Below are positions 16,777-25,681 of a stretch of DNA of 64,000 nt, in pieces. The notes beneath the pieces were generated by a model. It saw only the letters and a list, made by a program, of their open reading frames with translations. It had not been told where the DNA came from and did no database searches. Origin of the DNA: Micromonospora sp. NBC_01813 (GTDB lineage: Bacteria > Actinomycetota > Actinomycetes > Mycobacteriales > Micromonosporaceae); contig NZ_CP109067.1 of NCBI RefSeq assembly GCF_035917335.1, positions 4,029,001 to 4,093,000 on the forward strand, in the 5' to 3' direction. A program made the position numbers and the translations under genes. Positions within the stretch are counted from its first letter, which is position 1; each line of letters starts with the position of its first letter.

Positions 16777-17706
16777 GTGGCCACCGTACGTCAGTGGTCC
16801 GGCAAGGAGGTCCGGGCACTACGCGAAGCGCGCCGGATGAGCGTTCGTGACTTCGCCGAGCACCTAGGCGTGTCAGACCGCATGGTGTCCAAATGGGAAG
16901 CTGGTGGTCGGTCGATCAAGCCACGCCCGATGAACCAGGCTGCGCTCGACACCTCACTGGAGCGTGCCGGCGCTGATGCGCAGGCACGCTTCGCGCTGCA
17001 GATCGACGCGTCAGCCATCGCATCGATACCCGAGCAGGCTCCGCCGCCTGAGACGGCTCATGCGCGTCATCCGGCGGACGGCAAGCCGATGGCGCTGGTT
17101 GACGCAGGTGTGTACCTCAGCGGCGCGAACAACGAACCAGTCTGGCTTCCCGCCTTCTACATCGACGTCCATCCCACGACGAACGCGGACTATTCGCGGT
17201 TCATCGACGCGACCGGCTACAAGCCTCCCGGCCACTGGCCGGGAGGCATCTGCCCCACGGAACTGGCCGACCACCCAGTGGTCTTCGTGACCTGGAACGA
17301 CGCGAGCGCCTATGCACGCTGGGCGGACAAGAGCCTGCCGAGCTCGCAGCAGTGGGAGAAGGCGGCGCGAGGCCCCGCCGGCAGCGTCTACCCGTGGGGC
17401 AACCAGCCAACCCCCGCCAAGTGCAACGTCCGCGAAGGCGGCATCAGGGACACCACACCCGTCGGCCGCTACCAGAGCGGAACGAGCATCTACGGGGTCT
17501 TCGACCTGTGTGGCAACGTCTGGGAGTGGTGTCGGACCGAGACCACACCGGGCCGCTTCGAACTCAAGGGAAGCGCCTTCACCAGCGGCTTTGAACGAGC
17601 CACGCCCTCGAACTTCAACGACGCCGACGCCTCGATGCTCGACGACGACACCGGATTCCGCTGCGTCGTGGTGGCCGACGCCATGCAGGCACTACTGGCT
17701 GCCTGA
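16777..17706 (+). CDS. XRE HTH fused to SUMF1/EgtB-type domain
   Basis: 309 residues. Residues 8-50 form an XRE HTH (VRALREARRMSVRDFAEHLG, then VSDRMVSKWEAGG). After a linker of about 50 residues comes a formylglycine-generating-enzyme-like domain: MALVDAGVYLSGANNEPVWL, HPTTNADYSRFIDATGY, HPVVFVTWNDASAYARWADK, LPSSQQWEKAARG, YGVFDLCGNVWEWC and the terminal DTGFRCV. The Cys pair and RGGSW motif of active FGE are not seen, so it may be a ligand-binding or non-heme-iron version. GAGAGGAG precedes the GTG. It follows the aminotransferase and may sense its product. Confidence 0.85.
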   Translation: MATVRQWSGKEVRALREARRMSVRDFAEHLGVSDRMVSKWEAGGRSIKPRPMNQAALDTSLERAGADAQARFALQIDASAIASIPEQAPPPETAHARHPADGKPMALVDAGVYLSGANNEPVWLPAFYIDVHPTTNADYSRFIDATGYKPPGHWPGGICPTELADHPVVFVTWNDASAYARWADKSLPSSQQWEKAARGPAGSVYPWGNQPTPAKCNVREGGIRDTTPVGRYQSGTSIYGVFDLCGNVWEWCRTETTPGRFELKGSAFTSGFERATPSNFNDADASMLDDDTGFRCVVVADAMQALLAA

Positions 17707-17784
17707 TGCATGGCTCGCCCCCAGGACTCCCGGTCGCAGGGGTGATCAGGTGGGCGCTGTCCCTCCGGCGGCACGGCTCACCGT

Positions 17785-17850
17785 TCACCGACGACGGTGG
17801 GACGCGCCGTCGAAGCGGTGGCGGGCGATGGTGAACGGTTCGCCGGCTTG
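17785..17850 (-). pseudogene. remnant of a second GPP34 gene (C-terminus)
   Basis: The minus strand encodes AGEPFTIARHRFDGASHRRR followed by a stop, closely matching the end of the GPP34 protein at 13771 (SELFTIARHRLDGAAHRRR). Homology fades within about 70 bp. This marks the left edge of the lower-GC island and suggests deletion or replacement of a GPP34 paralogue. Confidence 0.6.
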
Positions 17851-17945
17851 GCCAGCACCGGGGTTTCCTCCAGCATACGGCAGCAACCGTGCCCCTCATT
17901 CTGGCCGGAATACGATACAACTCACCACAGCAGCAACTGCTTATC

Positions 17946-19145
17946 CTAGGACAAAGGTACGCTCTGTAGAGATACGACAAGCTCTTTCATCGCCCGATCG
18001 CGCTCTATCTGCATAGCGGACTCCCGATACTTCATGCCAACATCAATTGCCTTCGTGACACCAGCAGATGCGAGGGCGGCCACTAGGCTACCGCCAGCCA
18101 TGTAGCCAGCAGCCGCCGAAACCACCGAAACACCAAAACCTGTCACGCCAGTCTTAAGGGCCGCGAGTGCCGGCGACCTATTGGCCACCTTCTGCAGTTG
18201 CTCCATATCCGGAGCGAGTTCCGCACTGATCACACGTCGAGCTTCTACCATTTCGTGTGGTTCCGAAGCCTCACTCAGAGAAATGCACCGAAGAGCCTTA
18301 GCCAAGTTGTGCCGGAAATCCCCGAAGGCACCTTCCTGTTGCCGCACTGCGACCAGCGCATTGATGTCCGGCGAGAAACTTGGCACATAGAGATTCGCTA
18401 GCTGAAAAAGGACCGCATGCCTTCGATCGACTCCAGGATGAACTCCTTCGATAACCTTTTGCAACAACAGTCGCTCCGCCTCACTTCGCAACATCCGGTG
18501 GACTTGATTCTGCCAAAGTCGAGCGAAGAATGAAAAACTGTAAATATCTTCAAGAAATCCTATAGTTGCAGACCGCAAAACCCTTCCCCGCTCGGGACCA
18601 GGAAGTTCTCTAATGTACGGCCAGCTACCCAATTGCTTAAAGTACTCTAAATTTCCGGCAATAGCAGCACTCTCGAGAATCGGCGAGAAGTCGCGCACCA
18701 CCCCGGCCGACGGATGGACACTCGCCGACGTAACAGGCTTGAAGTGCAGCGCACCCTCAGCGAAAAGTGGCCTAACGGATACTAGCCACTGCCCAACCGA
18801 CTCCCGCGTCTCCCGATCGCCGATTGCTAGATACAGCCCAGGATCATCCATGATGACCTCGTGAGCATAAAGAAGTGCCACCGTAGCGTAGCGAGTGAGA
18901 CTAACGATGGGATCGAATGGACCGAACACATCGATGGGGTTTGTGCGGATTATCGGCCTTAAGTTTCCAGATGGAAGCGTCGGCATTCGACTTAGATCTG
19001 AACCAAGGTAGTAGAATTTACGAAACTCATCCAAGTGATCCCTCGGGGCCTCGACAATCCTTTCTAATAGTCCTCGATCGAGCTCGTCGCCCCAAAATTC
19101 CGAGATAATCCTATACGGGTCAGTACGTTCAATATCTGAAGCCAT
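17946..19145 (-). CDS. unrecognised 399-residue protein in the island
   Basis: Starts at ATG 19145 with GGAGG about 14 bases upstream. It has a mainly helical body (DPYRIISEFWGDELDRGLLE, SLTRYATVALLYAHEVI) and a C-terminal hydrophobic, Gly/Ala-rich segment (about 333-370, GFGVSVVSAAAGYMAGGSLV) that may enter a membrane, followed by a short charged helix. No known domain was recognised. Its base composition is clearly lower in GC than the housekeeping genes, and it stands next to an IS630 element and near a Qat cassette. A defence or toxin role is possible but only by location. Confidence 0.65.
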   Translation of the reverse strand: MASDIERTDPYRIISEFWGDELDRGLLERIVEAPRDHLDEFRKFYYLGSDLSRMPTLPSGNLRPIIRTNPIDVFGPFDPIVSLTRYATVALLYAHEVIMDDPGLYLAIGDRETRESVGQWLVSVRPLFAEGALHFKPVTSASVHPSAGVVRDFSPILESAAIAGNLEYFKQLGSWPYIRELPGPERGRVLRSATIGFLEDIYSFSFFARLWQNQVHRMLRSEAERLLLQKVIEGVHPGVDRRHAVLFQLANLYVPSFSPDINALVAVRQQEGAFGDFRHNLAKALRCISLSEASEPHEMVEARRVISAELAPDMEQLQKVANRSPALAALKTGVTGFGVSVVSAAAGYMAGGSLVAALASAGVTKAIDVGMKYRESAMQIERDRAMKELVVSLQSVPLS

Positions 19146-19331
19146 ACCACCGGACCTCGCCTCCGTCTCGGCGCGAATGCGTCGCCGTCCCAACGGTAAC
19201 AACCTGGAGCAACATCGGTTCTCGCTCGCTTCGCCCAATCCTTCCGCCCGTACGCGAATACTCGGCGGTCGAGGTTGCAATTTGCCGGCGCAGGCGCCTT
19301 CGTTTGTCACAATCCGGGTGCAATCAGCCAC

Positions 19332-20425
19332 CTAGTGTCCCGTGTCTGAAGTCTTTTCGCGGTTTGCTTTGGTGAGGATCTGGTCGGCGGTTTTGGTCCA
19401 GGCGAAGGGTTTGCATCGCTGGTTGTAGCCGTCGATGAACGCACGGATCGCGGCGGTCAGGTCGGGCACGGAGGTGAAGGTGCCGCGGCGGATGGCCTGG
19501 CGGGTGATGATCCCGAAGAAGATCTCCACCATGTTCAGCCAGGAACAGCTGGTGGGGGTGAAGTGCATGGTGATGCGGGGGTGGCGGGCCAGCCAGGCTT
19601 TGACGTTCGGGTGGTTGTGGGTGGCGTAGTTGTCGACCACGACGTGCAGTTGCACTCGGGGGTGGGCCTTGGCGACCTGCTTGAGGAAGGCCAGGAACTC
19701 CACGTTGGAGTGCCGGTCGAAGCAGGCGTCGGCGCTGACGCGTCCGGTGGCCACCTCCAGGGCGGCGAACAGGGTGGTGGTGCCGTTGCGGACGTAGTCG
19801 TGGGTCCGGCGCTCCGCCAGTCCGGGGCGGAGCGGCAGGATCGGCGCGGTCCGGTCGAGCGCCTGGACCTGGGACTTCTCGTCGACCGAGACCACCACCG
19901 CGCCGGCCGGCGGGTTCAGGTACAGGCCGACCACGTCCCGGATCCTGGCTTCCAGTTGAGGATCGGTGGAGAACTTGAACGTCTCCGACCGGTGCGGCTG
20001 CAGGCCCCATTTGCGCCAGACACGTGAAACGGTGGCGAAGCTGACCGGGGTTCCTCCCGGCGCATCTGGTCGGCCAGCAGCCGCGCCGACCAGTGCGTCA
20101 CTCCGAGGTCCGCTGGCGGCCGCCCGTCGTCGGAGACGGTACGCACCACGATGGCGACTTCGTCGACCACCGACGGTCGGCCCGAGCGCCCCAGGTCGGC
20201 CAACGCGTCGATGCCGCCGGCGTCGTAGCGGTTACGCCACGCCAGGACCGTCGGGGTCGACACCCCGACCTGACGGCCGATCGCCGCGTTCGGCATACCT
20301 TCAGCGGCCAGTAGAACAATCCTCGCCCGCTGCGCCAGACCCGCCGCTGCCTGTGATGACCGGGTCAGTGCGCGTAGACGAGACCCATCTCCCGGGCGAA
20401 GCGCCAAAGGCGCGGCAACAGACAT
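19332..20425 (-). pseudogene. IS630 transposase, frameshifted
   Basis: The first frame (20425 leftward) has the HTH part: LAQRARIVLLAAEGMPNAAI and VSTPTVLAWRNRYDAGGIDA. After QMRREE near 20050 the sense moves to another frame, VSFATVSRVWRKWGLQPHRS, and continues into VVSVDEKSQVQALDRTAP, VVDNYATHNHPNVKAWLA and HFTPTSCSWLNMVEIFF, the DDE catalytic core. The final stop TAG (19332-19334) uses the TA target duplication. A single frameshift may be a mutation; programmed frameshifting is known in some IS630 members but no clear slippery site was identified. Confidence 0.8.
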
Positions 20426-20477
20426 GCCTCATTGTCCCGCACCTAAACCACAAAACCACTTACGACACGCGACACTA
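19333..20477. mobile_element. IS630-family insertion sequence
   Basis: About 1.14 kb with imperfect terminal inverted repeats: GTGTCCCGTGTCTGAAGT (from 19335) and the complement of ACTTACGACACGCGACAC (to 20475), which agree at most positions. Both ends are flanked by TA (19333-19334 and 20476-20477), the target duplication typical of IS630/Tc1 elements. It carries one frameshifted transposase on the minus strand. Confidence 0.8.
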
Positions 20478-20480
20478 GCG

Positions 20481-20778
20481 AGTGCCGGAGCAGCAGCTTC
20501 CGGTGGGGCCACCAGGCCGGTCAAGCGGATCGGAGCGCCCGACGGGCCAACGCCAACACCGACCCGAACAGCGACTCCCGCAGATAGACCAGGGCGTCGT
20601 CATCGGCGCACACCCAACGAAGGCCACCATGCCGCAGCTCCGGCACCTCCCGACGCAACGCTACCAACGCCCGGTACACCCCGAACGTCGCACCGTCCCA
20701 CGAGCCCGGCCGATCCCACGGCATCGGCGTACGCGACGACCCTCGCGGTGTCGCCCCGCAACCCAACTCATCCCTGGC
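20481..20778 (-). pseudogene. internal fragment of a GH13 amylase gene
   Basis: About 300 bp closely matching 27764-28068 inside the intact GH13 gene, in the same orientation. It encodes SSRTPMPWDRPGSWDGATFG and RREVPELRHGGLRWVCADDD. A 7-bp deletion relative to the intact gene (around 20535) breaks the frame, and both gene ends are missing. It starts three bases after the IS630 element and stops where the lower-GC DNA begins. Confidence 0.8.
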
Positions 20779-20982
20779 AAGAGGGCGCGCGTCCACTGCA
20801 CAGAACTGTTCTACCGAGTAGAGTGCGTCTAAACACCTGTCCGTACATGCAGATGATCGTTGCCTTGTTCCTATATAAAGGAATTCCTTTCTCTCGCGGA
20901 GGTCTCCAAGTGCAACGCATCGAAATTTTGCCTCACCTTTCGCATCTTGACAAACATCAACGAACACCACAATGAAATCCTA
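20779..20982. other. spacer downstream of the qat operon
   Basis: About 200 bp of lower-GC DNA between the amylase fragment and the qatD stop. No gene or clear terminator was seen. Confidence 0.4.
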
Positions 20983-21729
20983 TTAGTTATCCGCCCATTC
21001 TTCATCGACGAGCAATAACCTCTCGTTATTACGGATGACGCGCTCAGCCTCGGCGCGATCTGTGGTCCAGACATCCGAGAGTGATTGACACGCCAACCCG
21101 ATATCCCAGGGATGCAAGGCGGTTCGTCTAAGCTGCGCAAATGGTCCATCGGTTTCGAGAAGCACTCGGTCGCGGGGCATTGCGGCTACGAGCGCTTTTC
21201 CCTTAGCGCCGCCGAGCATCGCAGGCCCCACACTGAACCAGCAGCCGCGTTCGACCGCTCGCTGAAGCTCGGAGTGGGTGCCGGAGAACCAATGTAGGAC
21301 AGGAAAGCGGACACTATCGAACTTGTCGAGCAAGTCGAGGACTGGTGTTGCTGCCCGTCGGCTATGTATCGATATAACCTTGTTTCCCGCCTCACTGCAA
21401 GCGTGAAGTATGTGCTCGAAAACCTTTTTCTGCTGCGCCCAGGTCGATCTGAGTACGGGAGAACCGTCGAGACCAACTTCTCCAACGAAGCGAGTCTCAC
21501 CAAGATGCAGTTCAAATTTCTTAAGCTCATTTTTGCGTTCCTCCGCCAACTGCGGGTGCAGACCGAGGGCCGTCCTGATAACCGAACGCCCGCGCGCCAG
21601 TCGCAACGTTCCCACCCACGCCGAAGGCGTGGTTGTTACGGACAGCACGCCGATCCCCATGCGTTGAGCTTGGTCAATTATTTCAGCTGGCCGAGGATAT
21701 AGGTCGAGATGACAGTGAAAATCGATCAT
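20983..21729 (-). CDS. qatD: QatD, TatD-like metallohydrolase of the Qat defence system
   Basis: 248 residues of the TatD nuclease fold: MIDFHCHLDL (metal histidines H5 and H7), FVGEVGLDGSP (metal glutamate), IHSRRA, LHWFSGTHSEL and LLETDGPFAQL. It is more divergent than the housekeeping TatD at 57036. In the QatABCD anti-phage system the fourth gene encodes a TatD-like DNase; here it is the last gene of an operon, its ATG overlapping the qatC stop by ATGA. It probably cuts nucleic acid during phage attack, but mechanism is not settled. Confidence 0.88.
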   Translation of the reverse strand: MIDFHCHLDLYPRPAEIIDQAQRMGIGVLSVTTTPSAWVGTLRLARGRSVIRTALGLHPQLAEERKNELKKFELHLGETRFVGEVGLDGSPVLRSTWAQQKKVFEHILHACSEAGNKVISIHSRRAATPVLDLLDKFDSVRFPVLHWFSGTHSELQRAVERGCWFSVGPAMLGGAKGKALVAAMPRDRVLLETDGPFAQLRRTALHPWDIGLACQSLSDVWTTDRAEAERVIRNNERLLLVDEEWADN

Positions 21730-23003
21730 GCTAGGCCGTACTTCGCGTGCAGCCGGCCAAGTTCGTCAACGCCTCGTTGAAGCATCGCGCGTAGCGCTGC
21801 CTTGTTCGTGATTCGCGGGGAGCCTAGTGTCGGCCCGAGCCACCTATCTAGCCCATCTTCGGCTACCACTAACCGAGCCATGGCCACAGAACGCACATCG
21901 TCGAAAGCAGCGTGGTCCTCATCCGACCGACCGAGGTCTGTGTATACATATTTCGTGAGATCCTCTCGACCCCAAGCCACGAAGGCGGCGCGGCGAATCT
22001 GGCACGGAAGGCACCGTCCGCAATGCGTATAGTTGAATCGCTGGAAGCGCCCGCAACTGGTCGAGACTGCGGCTTCGGCGCCCAGAAGGGTTTGGTCCAG
22101 ACACGCACGAAGCATATCGCCCTTAGTCTTCTCAGCGTATGGATTGGTGATCATGACACGAAGTCCAACTCCGTCAAGGATGTCCTGCATGCGCGCAAGG
22201 AACTCCGGATGGGCGGTGCGCGTACTGAGACTTCCGATCCGCGCATAGGTGAGCGGGGGATTGATCGCGATAAACCCGTTCTCACAGACATATAGCGGAA
22301 TAGTGTCACCGTCGTGGTAGCGCTCTGTTGCTGTAGCGGCCAACACGGCGAATGCCAAGAAAATAAGCGAACGTGAACGTTGAGATGTTTCCTTAAGGCC
22401 GCGTCGAGTGCTTGCGTTGTGGTTGACCGATATATATTCAAGGCCGCCACCGATGATCCCCGCGAACCTGCGTTGCTTGTCGGCGTCTCCGCGCACCGTC
22501 TGGCTGACAGCGAAGAGGCGTCGCCCTTCGGCGCTAAGGTCAATGGCGCCGATCAGGGAGTCAAGTCCTCCTGACAGCAGCACAATCGCATCAGTGTCTG
22601 GACGGCGCGGCTTCTTCGGGGCATCCGGCAGAACACCGCCGTCACGAAAGGCAACCTGCCATCGGTCAGTAGTCAGGAATGCAAGCGCCGAAGACAAGGA
22701 GTCTGCGAAGAGATCCCAGCGTTTCGAATCGTGCAGGGCCACGTCGAGTCGAATCTCACGAGTCCATCCATCCGGACTCTTGGCTCGCTTCGTCGCTCCG
22801 TCGGCGACGACAACAGAGAGCGCGATTGCCAGCAAATCCCACGCGGCCGGGTCTGGGAGCAAAGCTCGCCGCCGTATCGTCGCAGCGGCTGACGCGCCAG
22901 CACTTGCCACATCGCGTGAAGCGGCACGTCCGAATAGGACGATTGGTGTCGACATCTCATCGGCGACCGGGAGAGCAGCCCTGGGGCCGCTTACGAATCT
23001 CAT
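21726..23003 (-). CDS. qatC: QatC, QueC-like protein of the Qat defence system
   Basis: 425 residues. A PP-loop SGGLDSLIGAIDL (about 144-156) and a C-terminal zinc cluster CGRFQRFNYTHCGRCLPC (C317, C328, C331, C334) are those of QueC 7-cyano-7-deazaguanine synthases. A long N-terminal extension of about 135 residues is not found in QueC. QatC is the QueC-like member of QatABCD; no other queuosine genes are nearby, which supports a defence rather than tRNA role. It overlaps qatB and qatD by four bases on each side. Confidence 0.9.
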   Translation of the reverse strand: MRFVSGPRAALPVADEMSTPIVLFGRAASRDVASAGASAAATIRRRALLPDPAAWDLLAIALSVVVADGATKRAKSPDGWTREIRLDVALHDSKRWDLFADSLSSALAFLTTDRWQVAFRDGGVLPDAPKKPRRPDTDAIVLLSGGLDSLIGAIDLSAEGRRLFAVSQTVRGDADKQRRFAGIIGGGLEYISVNHNASTRRGLKETSQRSRSLIFLAFAVLAATATERYHDGDTIPLYVCENGFIAINPPLTYARIGSLSTRTAHPEFLARMQDILDGVGLRVMITNPYAEKTKGDMLRACLDQTLLGAEAAVSTSCGRFQRFNYTHCGRCLPCQIRRAAFVAWGREDLTKYVYTDLGRSDEDHAAFDDVRSVAMARLVVAEDGLDRWLGPTLGSPRITNKAALRAMLQRGVDELGRLHAKYGLA

Positions 23004-23812
23004 TTCATGTACTCCTCGAACACGTTGAGTGTTTCGCGGAGTGCTACTGCGGTGAGACGTGCAACGTTCGCCGTAGTAGCAGGTCCGCCTCGTTCGCGGA
23101 TAGATCTGAATGCGGCCGAGACTTCCTGGCTAATAAACTCTCGGACCTGCCGCAGGCGTTGTAGACCTGTTGCCGGATCGGGTGCCTTGCCCAGAATCGT
23201 CTTCTGCACGTCGAGACAAAAGCGACCGTAGACATCGAGTGCTGCGTATCGCTCGATAACGAACTCTCGTTGTACGTCAGTGAGTGCGAGCAGGTCGGCA
23301 TCCGGGTAACGAACAAGAAGGTCAGTGAGAGCATCACGAACCGCACGGCGCGAGGATTCTCCGTCCTGCGTCCCGTTTAGAGGACTCGCAGCGTCAACGA
23401 TGGCATCCAACACGACGTTGACGTCGCTACCGCTTGCGAGCGCTACGTCCCTGAGTGACTGTCCGTCTGGTGTGCTTCCTGACTGGAGTACCCCGTTCAG
23501 CCGGCCCGCCGTTGCTGCCGTGCTACCGAGACGGCGGCTCATCGTATTGCTGCCGCCGTAGCCAGTTCTCACGTAGTGGCCAAGCGCTCGTCGCAGGTCG
23601 CGACTGTCACCTGAACGTACGAACCCGCCGAGTCCACGGCGCGCATCACGGAAACGACCACGAGGGGCCAGCGGTACTGGCTCCTTCTCTTCGTCAAGAT
23701 CTTCTGGTGGTGGATCTTCGTCTGGCGGTACCGGCGGGTCTATCTCGTCGGCCCATGGTGGCACCAAGGGAACGCCCGGGCCAGGACCGTTGCTACTCTG
23801 CGAGGTTCCCAC
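23000..23812 (-). CDS. qatB: QatB of the Qat defence system
   Basis: 270 residues. A Pro/Asp/Glu-rich disordered N-terminus (PPVPPDEDPPPEDLDEEKEP) is followed by an Arg/Gly-rich stretch (RDARRGLGGFVRSGDSRDLR, GGSNTMSRRLG) and a helical C-terminus. There is no enzyme motif. By operon position between the KAP ATPase and the QueC-like gene it corresponds to QatB, the partner of unknown chemistry. The GTG start lies inside the last 20 bases of qatA, which indicates tight coupling. Confidence 0.82.
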   Translation of the reverse strand: MGTSQSSNGPGPGVPLVPPWADEIDPPVPPDEDPPPEDLDEEKEPVPLAPRGRFRDARRGLGGFVRSGDSRDLRRALGHYVRTGYGGSNTMSRRLGSTAATAGRLNGVLQSGSTPDGQSLRDVALASGSDVNVVLDAIVDAASPLNGTQDGESSRRAVRDALTDLLVRYPDADLLALTDVQREFVIERYAALDVYGRFCLDVQKTILGKAPDPATGLQRLRQVREFISQEVSAAFRSIRERGGPATTANVARLTAVALRETLNVFEEYMK

Positions 23813-25664
23813 TCTGCGCCCGATTCTCGATGACCTTCTTCACTGGACCTCCAACATCTGGCGAATTCTTCCAGCGGGAGAGCACATCAGCCGCCCACGG
23901 AAGAGACGCGATCCTAGGTACAATACTTGGCTCGATCTGCTTGCCTGGACGTTCAATGAGAAAGCCCGCGACCGCAGCGCCCTGCGTCGGATCAGCATTT
24001 GCAACCGCGATGCATGCCTGAAGGATTGGCGGAACACCCCACGCCTGTTCTTGGCGGGCGCGAGCGAGTAAGCGTTCCATGATGATCGCGACCTCTGGGC
24101 GCTGGAGAGCCTGCAGATCGCTTTCCAGCGCCTCCGCTTCTTGAGGGTGCTCCAACAACGCCGTAAGCAATGCTGCGGCTTCTGAGGAAAGCCGGTCGGC
24201 CGACGTGATCAGCGGAGCTTGCTCACGCCCGACGTATAGAGCGCCTCGAAGATCGTCGTCCGCGAAGGCCGGCGGCAGAGCAAGCCACTCGCGAATAAAC
24301 ACGTCATCCCACACGCCTACGGGTTCGTATCCTTGGCCGGCCGCTGCGGCCTCTTCCCACTCGGCAAGGATCCTCGGTTTGCCATCAGGATCGGCGTTGA
24401 CCGCCGACGTCAGTGCCACGTAGGCGGCCTTCGGCGCGAGCCGCTCGAATAGGAGCAGCTTTGCTAGGACCGCCTCGTCCACCCCGACACCTTGGGCAGC
24501 CGAGATCGCCATGCGGATCGACAGTGCGTTGAGGAACCGCTTGATAAGCCGAGGGTTTCCTGCAATGCGGTCAGAGGTCGTCATGAGAGGTGCAAGACGC
24601 TCGGCAGTATCGAGTCGCGCCGTTAGGGCAGCAGGCAGAGACACGCCGCAGTTCGCGATGTAGTTCTTGTCGACACGCTTTCCCTTCCAGGATTCTCGGA
24701 GTTGTGATGCAATTGCGATTCGCAACGCATCCTTTTCCTCGCTGCCGAGTTCACTGTTTTCAATGAACAGCATCATCATATATGCGCGCACCTCTTGGGT
24801 GCCGAGCGCCGGGACACGAATGGGTATCTGGACGAGTTTATCGAAATAGTTTGTGACTAGCGTTTCGTCATCAAGTCCGCGAAAGTGCTTTTTAACAGCG
24901 TGCTTAATCATTCCGTCGTCGGCGGCAATGACAAAAGCGGTGTTCTTAAGGAACAAGAATAGACGGATTGCTTCGAGCGTTGAGATTGTCGTATCCGGAA
25001 GGCAACGATCGAGGTCATCGATGAGCACCACCAAGGTGACATCGATATGCGCCAGCGCATCCTCGAACGAGTCACGAAGAGCTTGTATCTCCTTAGGGGG
25101 CGAGAACTCCTGCTTGGGATCGAGGAGGGCACGCCCCGTGGCCGCGACTGTGGATGCGAACGAGCCGGCGTTCTTCAGGTCATCCTCGGTAATATCGCCG
25201 TCCGTCACATCTCTGACAACTCCAGCTATCTCGCCAGGTAGGCCAATGGGAGGAAGGCCGAGGGCGACCGACGCCGCTGGCAGTGCGAGCAATTTGGTGA
25301 GGCGAAACCACTTGACGCGGCGCAGAAATTCGCCAGCTTTCTCTATTCCCTTTTTTCTCTTGGTGGCCTCATCGTTCAGTTTGCTCGCAATAACGTCCAG
25401 AAGTGCAGCGCGCGCATCGTCGTATCCTTGATAGAGCCAGGCGTTGAACTCTACGAAGAGATACTTCTCGGGCGCATTCTGCGGTTGACGCTTGTTCAGC
25501 GAGGCTCTCGTAAGCTGAATCATCGACGACTTGCCGGCACCCCAGTCGCCTGACACGCCGATTGACACGGGCCTGTCGTTCGCTCGGACGACCAGCTCCG
25601 CGATCGTGTCGGCCACGCCCTCGAAGTTGAGGAAGTCCCTGTCTGTCTCGTTGTCGGGCCACAT
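23793..25664 (-). CDS. qatA: QatA, KAP-family P-loop ATPase of the Qat defence system
   Basis: 623 residues. KAP NTPase features: GVSGDWGAGKSSM Walker A (37-48), hydrophobic LTKLLALPAASVALGLPPIG (possible membrane contact, about 122-142), LVVLIDDLDRC Walker B (211-221) and AFVIAADDGMIKHAVKKHF sensor region. QatA is the ATPase of QatABCD. ATG 25664 was chosen, with GAAGG about 11 bases upstream; a GTG at 25721 would extend it. First gene of the operon. Its GC is lower than in the flanking housekeeping genes. Confidence 0.9.
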   Translation of the reverse strand: MWPDNETDRDFLNFEGVADTIAELVVRANDRPVSIGVSGDWGAGKSSMIQLTRASLNKRQPQNAPEKYLFVEFNAWLYQGYDDARAALLDVIASKLNDEATKRKKGIEKAGEFLRRVKWFRLTKLLALPAASVALGLPPIGLPGEIAGVVRDVTDGDITEDDLKNAGSFASTVAATGRALLDPKQEFSPPKEIQALRDSFEDALAHIDVTLVVLIDDLDRCLPDTTISTLEAIRLFLFLKNTAFVIAADDGMIKHAVKKHFRGLDDETLVTNYFDKLVQIPIRVPALGTQEVRAYMMMLFIENSELGSEEKDALRIAIASQLRESWKGKRVDKNYIANCGVSLPAALTARLDTAERLAPLMTTSDRIAGNPRLIKRFLNALSIRMAISAAQGVGVDEAVLAKLLLFERLAPKAAYVALTSAVNADPDGKPRILAEWEEAAAAGQGYEPVGVWDDVFIREWLALPPAFADDDLRGALYVGREQAPLITSADRLSSEAAALLTALLEHPQEAEALESDLQALQRPEVAIIMERLLARARQEQAWGVPPILQACIAVANADPTQGAAVAGFLIERPGKQIEPSIVPRIASLPWAADVLSRWKNSPDVGGPVKKVIENRAQSGNLAE

Positions 25665-25681
25665 AACGTACTCGCCTTCTT

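Noticed and set aside
16777-17706. SUMF1-type domain as target protein of a diversity-generating retroelement
   Set aside because: Some DGR variable proteins use this fold, but the C-terminal coding region lacks an adenine-rich variable repeat and no reverse transcriptase or template repeat is nearby.
19146-19331. N-terminal extension of the 399-residue protein up to 19331
   Set aside because: The added residues look non-coding (Arg/Cys-rich), and ATG 19145 has a proper ribosome-binding site.
20983-23003. QueC-like and TatD-like genes as queuosine or general DNA repair genes
   Set aside because: They overlap with a KAP ATPase gene and a QatB-like gene in one operon, and no QueD, QueE or QueF gene is present. 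The Qat arrangement explains all four.
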